Part shown: piece after piece, positions 6,520-12,095 of the stretch
How positions within the stretch are numbered: position 1 is the first letter of the stretch
Layout of the letters: each line of letters opens with the position of its first letter
Made by a program: the position numbers and the translations under genes
Assembly: GCA_034430255.1 (NCBI GenBank)
Contig: DAOUEU010000115.1
Location: 1-14,033 of the forward strand
Direction: 5' to 3'
Source: DATKYK01 sp034430255
GTDB taxonomy: Bacteria > Chloroflexota > Dehalococcoidia > E44-bin15
DNA length: 14,033 nt
The notes under the pieces: generated by a model
The model's input: only the letters and a program-made list of their open reading frames with translations
Told to the model about the DNA's origin: nothing
Databases searched by the model: none

Positions 6520-7827
6520 ATGGCTATACTGGGAAAGGAGCGGAAGGAGGACTGGGAGGTCATCTACGAGGGGGCAACCGGTTTAATAGATCTATACGAA
6601 GAGGACCCTGAGTCCAAGGGCATGAACGGTATAGTCAGGGGTTTCCGTCGGTTCATGGAAGACCTATTTCAGGCTATAGACGAAGGAAGGCCCATCGTCT
6701 GGCACAACTGTGGTTGTTCGCCTGAGTTGATCAGGGGGCTCGAAGGTGTCCAGACATGCCCTATTGAGGTGTTGACGGTGTTACAGAATCTGGTGGGGGA
6801 AGTGGACTATACGGTGGCCTTGATCGATGAAGCGGAAGCCCATGGGATCGCTCCAGAGGTCTGTTCCATCGATAAGGCGGCCGTAGGTACTGTCCTCAAT
6901 GATCTTTACCCCGACCCGGCCTGCATGCTGTACCACAACACGCCCTGCGATTCTCAGATCGCTGCCATTAAGTGCCTCACCGAGCTTACTAGAAAGCCTA
7001 TGCGCCTTATGGACGTTCCTTATCTGTCTGGCGATCGTGAGGTCCAGTATCTGGCGAAGCAGTTCCGGGAGGCTATTCCTTTCCTAGAGGAACACACGGG
7101 CATAAAGTTCAGTTGGGACAGATTTCGCCAGGTGTGTGAGGAGTCAAATCGCACCGCAGAGTATCTGCGTGACTGGAATGAGCTCCGGCGTCATAAACCC
7201 TGCCCGCAGGTGAGCAAACTCGTGGCCCTCAACACGGCCCTGCTGGTCGCCTTTTCCGGGGATCCCGAAGGCACCGCCATAGCCAAGGCATTTCATGATG
7301 AAGCAAAGGAGCGTATTGAGAGAGGTGAGAGCACTATTGAGGGAGGGGAACTCTACCGTGCCATTTGGTATCAAGACCCGGTGTGGTTTGACCTGCAGTT
7401 TTATGACTGGATGGAAAGCGAGCTTAAGTTGGTCATTCCCATGGACCTTTTCGGCTATTATGCCCCGGAGGCGCTTATCGATACTTCGACCCCAGAATCC
7501 ATGCTGGAGGGCCTGGCGCGTAAAGACCTGAGGGTGCTGCCTATGTCGAGACAGTTCAAGGGCCCCATAGATTATTTTATCGATGACTACGTGCGGATGT
7601 GTAAAGACTATCAAGCTGACTTTGGGATATTTGCTGGACACGTAGCCTGTAAGCATGCCCTTGGGGGAATAGGACTGTTTCGTGAGGCTTCTAGAGAAGC
7701 AGGCATTCCTCTTCTGTATTTCGAATTTGACATGTTTGATCCCAGGATTACCCCTGCTGAGACGATCCAAGACGATATGGCTAATTTCATAGAGGATGTT
7801 GTGAAGCCAAGAAAAGAATCCCAATGA
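6520..7827 (+). CDS. 2-hydroxyacyl-CoA dehydratase / benzoyl-CoA reductase subunit B family protein
   Basis: Partner of the 5352 product, with which it would form the catalytic dimer. Its 435 residues match BcrB-type subunits, which are longer than the C-type subunit. Conserved-looking cysteines lie at C64 and C66 (HNCGCSPE), C115 (PEVCSIDKA, a position that ligates [4Fe-4S] in this family), C143 (NTPCDSQI) and C377 (GHVACKHALGG). The C-terminal IPLLYFEFDMFDPRI segment is the usual substrate-domain ending. A strong GGGGGAG precedes the ATG by 6 bases. The stop overlaps the activator start in an ATGA (7824-7827), so the catalytic subunits and the activator are translationally coupled. It could act as a dehydratase or a reductase, and sequence alone does not settle which. 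Confidence 0.85.
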   Translation: MAILGKERKEDWEVIYEGATGLIDLYEEDPESKGMNGIVRGFRRFMEDLFQAIDEGRPIVWHNCGCSPELIRGLEGVQTCPIEVLTVLQNLVGEVDYTVALIDEAEAHGIAPEVCSIDKAAVGTVLNDLYPDPACMLYHNTPCDSQIAAIKCLTELTRKPMRLMDVPYLSGDREVQYLAKQFREAIPFLEEHTGIKFSWDRFRQVCEESNRTAEYLRDWNELRRHKPCPQVSKLVALNTALLVAFSGDPEGTAIAKAFHDEAKERIERGESTIEGGELYRAIWYQDPVWFDLQFYDWMESELKLVIPMDLFGYYAPEALIDTSTPESMLEGLARKDLRVLPMSRQFKGPIDYFIDDYVRMCKDYQADFGIFAGHVACKHALGGIGLFREASREAGIPLLYFEFDMFDPRITPAETIQDDMANFIEDVVKPRKESQ

Positions 7828-8633
7828 CAGATAGGTTGATTACCGCAGGCATAGATATTGGCTCTACCACAAGCAAGGCTGCCCTCTGGGAAAAAGATCA
7901 TATGGGCCCCTATATAATAGGCCCTAGCACGACAAACCCGCGTGAGACGGCCAGGGAGTGTTATGACAAGGTGCTTCAAGAAGCAGGAATAGGCACTGAT
8001 GAAGTCGCCTTTATAGTTGGCACTGGTTATGGACGGGCAAAGGTTTCCTTCGCGAATGATAATGTTTCTGAACTTTCGGCCCATGGCAGAGGAGCCAAGA
8101 ATATCCTGCCCTCTGCGCGAACGATTATCGACATTGGTGGACAGGACACCAAGGTCGTTCTCCTGGACTCTAACGGTCAAATGTTAGAATATGTCATGAA
8201 CGACAAATGTGCTGCGGGAACGGGACGTTTTCTGGACTTTATCGCACGCAGCCTGGGGATCGATGTCAACGACCTTGCTAAACTGCATGCGAATAGCGAT
8301 TATCATCCAGTAAGGCTCAGTAGCATGTGCAGTGTATTCATTGAATCTGAGGTCATTAATCTGGTGAACGATGAGGCCCCCCTTACTTCCATTGTGCAGG
8401 GTTTGCATCATTCTGTGGCGAATCGGGTAGCCGCTTTAGTAAAAAGGATAGGTCCAGTTGAGGATGTGGTGGTTACTGGTGGCGTAGCTAAGAATGCCGG
8501 CGTGATCGATGCACTAGAGCGGAATCTACACATTAAGCTAAGGACCTTTCCCGACGGCGTCGATCCACAAATTATAGGGGCTATAGGAGCTGCTATTATA
8601 GCCAAAGAGATGTTTCTAAAGCAGAATAGATAA
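7824..8633 (+). CDS. ATP-dependent activator of 2-hydroxyacyl-CoA dehydratase / benzoyl-CoA reductase (HgdC/BcrD-type, ASKHA fold)
   Basis: Homodimeric iron-sulphur ATPase that takes an electron from ferredoxin and, on ATP hydrolysis, delivers it at very negative potential to the dehydratase/reductase. Its 269 residues are close to HgdC. Landmarks are the phosphate-1 loop GIDIGSTTSKA (9-19), IIDIGGQDTK (101-110), CAAGTGRFLD (129-138) and SSMCSVFIESEV (166-177). C129 and C169 are the two ligands each monomer gives to the bridging [4Fe-4S] cluster. VVVTGGVAKNAG (215-226) is the adenosine motif. Only one such ATPase is present; benzoyl-CoA reductase class I normally has two different ones (A and D). 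The start overlaps the upstream gene by 4 bases, and the SCP2 gene follows 35 bases later. Confidence 0.9.
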   Translation: MTDRLITAGIDIGSTTSKAALWEKDHMGPYIIGPSTTNPRETARECYDKVLQEAGIGTDEVAFIVGTGYGRAKVSFANDNVSELSAHGRGAKNILPSARTIIDIGGQDTKVVLLDSNGQMLEYVMNDKCAAGTGRFLDFIARSLGIDVNDLAKLHANSDYHPVRLSSMCSVFIESEVINLVNDEAPLTSIVQGLHHSVANRVAALVKRIGPVEDVVVTGGVAKNAGVIDALERNLHIKLRTFPDGVDPQIIGAIGAAIIAKEMFLKQNR

Positions 8634-8642
8634 AAATACAGA

Positions 8643-8657
8643 TTGTACTGTATACAA
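8643..8657. promoter_or_regulatory. Small inverted repeat before the SCP2 gene
   Basis: TTGTA (8643-8647) and TACAA (8653-8657) form a 5-base inverted repeat around CTGTA, just before the GGGGG ribosome site of the SCP2 gene. It could be an operator half-site pair or a minor hairpin. The arms are short enough to occur by chance. Confidence 0.2.
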
Positions 8658-8668
8658 AGGGGGATATC

Positions 8669-9109
8669 ATGCCGTATTTCAAGGATTCTGAAGAATGTGA
8701 CGAGATCCTCGGTGGCTTCTTTCGCAAGATGTCCGAGGGTGTATCGAAAGGGGATCAGGAGCTTGTCGAAATACAACAGAAGCTTGCCGAGATCAACCTT
8801 ATAGTGAAATTCATCTGGCGTGATCCAGAACTAACCATGACCCTAGATTTCACCAAAGATCCCTTCACAGTTCATATCAACGATGATACCATCGTCCCAA
8901 CGGCCACATTTACCCTAACTGCGGATGTCGCACACAAGTTCTGGCATGGCCAGGTAAACCTTGCCAAGGCTCTAACCACTAAGACAATCGTGGCACGAGG
9001 TCCTATTCCCAAAATACTGAAGCTAATGCCGACGATTAAACCTTTGTATACAAGATATCCTATGCATCTGAAGCAAGAGGGACGAGCTGATTTGGTTTTG
9101 AGCGAATAG
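8669..9109 (+). CDS. SCP2 sterol-transfer-domain protein
   Basis: Single-domain SCP2-like protein of 146 residues, a fold that encloses a hydrophobic tunnel for fatty acyl-CoA, sterols or other lipids. Visible pattern: amphipathic N-terminal helix, strand LTMTLDF, then DTIVPTATFTLTADVAHKFWHGQVNLAKALTTK (central strands and helix, with the W-x-G-x-x-N-x-x-K/A-A-L pattern common to bacterial SCP2 proteins), then IVARGPIPKILKLMP. There is no signal peptide or membrane segment. AAGGGGG (8657-8663) before the ATG is a good ribosome site, and the gene ends the dehydratase operon. The context suggests it binds or delivers the hydrophobic acyl-CoA substrate or product of the upstream enzyme; that role is inference. 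Confidence 0.8.
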   Translation: MPYFKDSEECDEILGGFFRKMSEGVSKGDQELVEIQQKLAEINLIVKFIWRDPELTMTLDFTKDPFTVHINDDTIVPTATFTLTADVAHKFWHGQVNLAKALTTKTIVARGPIPKILKLMPTIKPLYTRYPMHLKQEGRADLVLSE

Positions 9110-9626
9110 TTGATGAATCTCCTTTATCTTTTATACTTCACATGGATCTGAGTTTTTTAAGAGCTATCTAGTAAACGAGGGTCGGATGATATCTGTTTGG
9201 TGCACAGATGTCTAAAACGTTGAAATAGGAGAAATTAAAAAAGTAAGTACCCTCCGATTGTCCTCAAAGGAGAGACCGCTCCAGAGTTTTGGTAAAACAC
9301 CACCGTTGCAAAACTGCTTGGCGCTCCTGTTATATCGGTCTTGGTGGGCATTGTAGCTATCGTGCTCTACAATATATACAATATGCAGAGTCACTGTCGA
9401 TTTGTAATTGGATGTAGCTCAGCTTGGTTACTGGACGACATACCCTACCCAATGATGCGAGGGCGGGAAACTAAAAGCGGTGAATAGAAATGACAGGTTC
9501 TTACGTTGGAGGGCAGCCCGACATTATATAGCAGGCATGGTTGTTACAGAAATACACCTCCCATTTATGGGTGGTAATGTTATGGCACAATTATGAAGAT
9601 ATGTCTCCAGATGCTCTTTAGTAGTT

Positions 9627-9665
9627 CCGTAATCCGTTTTATAGTGAGGGAATACGGATATTCCC
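9627..9665 (+). promoter_or_regulatory. Two mutually exclusive hairpins in the phosphatase leader
   Basis: Hairpin B is perfect: GGGAATA (9648-9654), loop CGGA, TATTCCC (9659-9665). Hairpin A pairs CCGTAATCC (9627-9635) with GGAATACGG (9649-9657), eight pairs with one central A-A mismatch. They share 9649-9657 and cannot coexist, and hairpin B ends 1 base before the duplicated start unit. The layout resembles an attenuator or riboswitch expression platform; no ligand domain was recognised. Confidence 0.4.
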
Positions 9666-9666
9666 A

Positions 9667-9690
9667 ATGGGTTAGGAAATGGGTTAGGAA
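9667..9690 (+). repeat. Tandem duplication of a 12-base start-site unit
   Basis: ATGGGTTAGGAA occurs twice in perfect tandem (9667-9678, 9679-9690), directly abutting the phosphatase ATG at 9691. Each copy is an in-frame ATG-GGT-TAG minimal frame, so three ATG codons stand 12 bases apart and only the last is open. AGGA in the second copy is only one base from the ATG; AGGA in the first is 13 bases away, so neither gives ideal Shine-Dalgarno spacing. Confidence 0.85.
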
Positions 9691-10299
9691 ATGACCACCA
9701 CCGTCCTTCTTGCCCGACACGGGCAAACCTATTCTAATGTCACTGGTTTCTACGCAGGCTGGTCGAACGAAGACCTGAATGACGTTGGCTATACCCAGGC
9801 ACGCCGCTTGTCTTCGAGGCTTGCCAGCCTCCCCATCTCCGCGGTCTATACAAGTCCACTTCGTAGGACATTCTCTACTGCATCAATTCTCGCTAAACCT
9901 CACCGGCTTGAGCCAGAGCTATTGGACGACCTTATCGAAATTAGGCTTGGCGACTGGGAGGGGTTGCATGTAGACGATATCGAACGGAGGTGGCAGGAGC
10001 TCTGGCAGCAGTCGATGACTGACCCTACAGAGCTAACCATGCCTAACGGTGAGAGTTTGAGGGAGGTAACCGATCGGGCAATTCGAGCATTTGAGTGGGT
10101 GGTAGGAGGCAACCGGGGCAAGCACGCATTAATTGTTACCCATGAAGTCGTGGTAAAGGTATTAGTGGCGCATGTTCTCGGGGTATCGAATAGCATCTAC
10201 CGCGGGTTTGAGATCGGTAATGCATCGCTCAGTGTGATACGAGTTGCCAATAGTAGTTATCAGCTCGCCACGCTAAATGATACATCGCATTTGGAGTGA
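9691..10299 (+). CDS. Histidine phosphatase family protein (phosphoglycerate mutase / CobC-like)
   Basis: Cytoplasmic phosphatase of the RHG branch, 202 residues. LLARHGQT (6-13) holds R9 and the phospho-acceptor H10; YTSPLRRT (53-60) gives the phosphate-binding R58; the IEIRLGDWEG segment gives the acid E83; and VTHEVVVKVL (149-158) gives the second histidine H151. PNGESL (118-123) is also typical. The set of catalytic residues is complete. Family members include alpha-ribazole phosphatase, broad-specificity phosphatases and cofactor-dependent mutases, and the substrate cannot be told here. ATG 9691 is the only open start after the duplicated unit. It is isolated from its neighbours by long spacers, so it is probably a single-gene unit. 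Confidence 0.9.
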   Translation: MTTTVLLARHGQTYSNVTGFYAGWSNEDLNDVGYTQARRLSSRLASLPISAVYTSPLRRTFSTASILAKPHRLEPELLDDLIEIRLGDWEGLHVDDIERRWQELWQQSMTDPTELTMPNGESLREVTDRAIRAFEWVVGGNRGKHALIVTHEVVVKVLVAHVLGVSNSIYRGFEIGNASLSVIRVANSSYQLATLNDTSHLE

Positions 10300-10342
10300 T
10301 TGCGGCAGCGTTGATAAGGGCCACTAAATAAAGAACTATTAC

Positions 10343-10372
10343 GGTAGCAGGGTGAGAAGGTTAAATGCTACC
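10343..10372. repeat. Inverted repeat in the phosphatase-alcohol dehydrogenase spacer
   Basis: GGTAGCA (10343-10349) pairs perfectly with TGCTACC (10366-10372) across a 16-base loop, 43 bases after the phosphatase stop. There is no T-tract, so it is not a clear terminator. The rest of 10300-10584 shows no gene. Confidence 0.4.
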
Positions 10373-10584
10373 CCGTTGGCATTCGGTGGAAACATAATTC
10401 ACCAGGCAGGGCTAACCTACTTTTAGGCAATTTCGTAGGGTGGGGTATAGGGTATAGTAAATGCGAAAGGGGCAATGAGCAGTAGGGAGGACGGTACACA
10501 ATATGCCAGGTAGGGGAGATCGTTTCTTTAACGCTGGCACCAGTGATAAGGTTGCTTGAGCGAGGCAACGACCAGGAGGTGAGA

Positions 10585-11586
10585 ATGAAAGCTCAAATAC
10601 TAAAGGGGATCTCTCCAGTTGAAGATCGGCCTCTGGAATTAGTAGATATACCAATTCCCCAACCGAGGTCAAAAGAGATCTTGGTGAGGGTTTCGGCCTG
10701 CGGGGTTTGCCACACCGAGCTGGACGAAATTGAGGGAAGGCTTCAGCCCAATCTCCCGATAGTTCTCGGCCATGAAATAATTGGCAAGGTTAGAAGCCTG
10801 GGTTCGGGGGTGACCAGATTCAAGGTTGGAGATAGGGTGGGTATTGCCTGGATATATTCTGCCTGTGGTAAATGCCATTTCTGTAAAGAGGGCAATGAAA
10901 ACCTGTGCTTTGGTTTTCAAGGAACCGGGTGTCAGGCTAACGGTGGCTATGCTGAATACACCACGGTCTCAGAAGATTTTGCCTACTTCATCCCCGACAG
11001 GTTCACTGATTCTCAAGCAGCACCCCTTCTATGCGCCGGGGCGATCGGTTTTCGCGATTTTAGGCTTTCCGGGATTAAACCTGGGCAGAGCTTGGGCCTT
11101 TTCGGGTTCGGGGCCTCAGCCCACATTGTGATTCAGCTAGCCAAATACCGGGGTTGCCATATTTTCGTCTTCACCAGGAGTGAAAAGCATCGAAGTCTGG
11201 CTGAAAAACTGGGAGCAGTCTGGACCGGTAGAGCGGGAGATGATCCCCCTCAGAGGCTTACCTGCGCAATCGATTTCACCCCAGTAGGAGAGACTGTGCC
11301 TAATGCCTTGAGAGTGCTAGAAAAAGGCGGGAGGTTGGTAATGGCGGTGATTAGAAAGAGGAATCCCATTCCACCTTTAGACTATGCCCGGTTGCTATGG
11401 GATGAAAAGGAGATAAAGAGTGTAGCTAACGTCACCAGAAAGGATGCTCAAGATTTCCTTCCCCTGGCTGCTGAGATCCCCATCATCCCTGAGGTTCGAG
11501 AGTTCGGACTGGAAGAGGCAAACGAAGCCCTGGTTTTACTGAAGCAAGGGAAGATCCAGGGGGCTGCGGTACTGAGAATGGATTAG
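10585..11586 (+). CDS. Zinc-dependent alcohol dehydrogenase (medium-chain family)
   Basis: NAD(P)-dependent zinc dehydrogenase, 333 residues from the ATG at 10585. I choose this start over the upstream in-frame start at 10543 because AGGAGGTGAGA (10574-10584) immediately precedes it and MKAQILKG is a typical family N-terminus. The GroES-like half has catalytic zinc ligands C42 (GVCHTEL), H63 with E64 (LGHEIIG) and C150 (LLCAG), and a structural zinc site C94-C97-C100-C108. The Rossmann half has SLGLFGFGASAH (169-180), in which the usual third glycine is Ala. The overall pattern matches the adh_fam_2 type of uncharacterised alcohol dehydrogenases. Substrate and physiological direction are unknown. 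It stands alone between two long spacers. Confidence 0.9.
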   Translation: MKAQILKGISPVEDRPLELVDIPIPQPRSKEILVRVSACGVCHTELDEIEGRLQPNLPIVLGHEIIGKVRSLGSGVTRFKVGDRVGIAWIYSACGKCHFCKEGNENLCFGFQGTGCQANGGYAEYTTVSEDFAYFIPDRFTDSQAAPLLCAGAIGFRDFRLSGIKPGQSLGLFGFGASAHIVIQLAKYRGCHIFVFTRSEKHRSLAEKLGAVWTGRAGDDPPQRLTCAIDFTPVGETVPNALRVLEKGGRLVMAVIRKRNPIPPLDYARLLWDEKEIKSVANVTRKDAQDFLPLAAEIPIIPEVREFGLEEANEALVLLKQGKIQGAAVLRMD

Positions 11587-12095
11587 CGAGCCCCGAAATT
11601 ACTTTTCAATCTTAACGTTGCTGCTAAATAAAACAACAAAGATACGAGTTTGTAGAACTCAAGACTATGCAGAGGTAATTTCCCGTATTCTGATATGTTC
11701 GTTATGTAAGGAATATTTTAAACGCAGCTGGTATCTAAGTTGCTACAAGCAATGAGAAAGACATTAACCGAGCCTTTCATCAAATAGTCTGAATAGCCTG
11801 TAAGGATTGCCCTGCTACATGGAAAAGGCTCAAGCAGGGTCGAGCACGCGATTGGTAAAAATGGCTGGACCTTGTCCAGAAGCTACAGAGTGCCGTCCGT
11901 CATGATAACAAGTAATCCTTGTATTAGGAACATAATTGAGCAAGTAGGTACAAGCGTTACAAATTCCAGCTATGGCATCGACAGTGAAAATACTGGACAA
12001 AAATAGGGTGGACGTTTGTGTTCCCACCCCAGGAGGTGGTCACCATTGGTTATGTTAATTCGGACGTGTAAACATCCTGGTCTAACCATTCTTGT
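11587..12095. other. 509-base spacer between convergent genes
   Basis: The alcohol dehydrogenase (plus) and surface-protein gene (minus) converge here. I see no coding region; a minus-strand frame at 11830-12027 has no family resemblance. A hairpin CCCTGCT (11810-11816) with AGCAGGG (11833-11839) across a 16-base loop lies in the middle, and the terminator of the surface-protein gene lies at 11999-12029. Confidence 0.6.
11999..12029 (-). terminator. Probable intrinsic terminator of the surface-protein gene
   Basis: Read on the minus strand, GGGTGG, a 12-base loop and CCACCC are followed by TATTTTT (plus-strand stem positions 12006-12011 and 12024-12029, A-run at 11999-12003). It lies 66 bases after the stop codon at 12096. 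The loop is rather long. An alternative stem, CCACC (12024-12028) with GGTGG (12035-12039), would compete with it. Confidence 0.5.

Larger units (their letters stand above)
9110..9690. other. 580-base spacer with possible gene remnants and a structured leader
   Basis: No intact gene is visible. A start-less open frame at 9296-9487 contains AKLLGAPVISVLVG, a string reminiscent of the CbiA/CobB-type P-loop amidase family, and may be a remnant. The stretch 9413-9430 exactly spells a consensus tRNA D-arm, but no tRNA can be folded around it. A T6 run at 9153-9158 after the SCP2 gene lacks a convincing stem. The last 65 bases form the leader of the phosphatase gene and are described separately. 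Confidence 0.5.

Noticed and set aside
7144..8180. Two long minus-strand frames (7144-7824 and 7611-8180)
   Set aside because: They lie opposite the BcrB-type and activator genes and show no family motifs.
9395..9500. A complete tRNA around the D-arm-like sequence
   Set aside because: Neither an acceptor stem nor anticodon or T arms can be paired at proper distances, so only the D-arm match stands.
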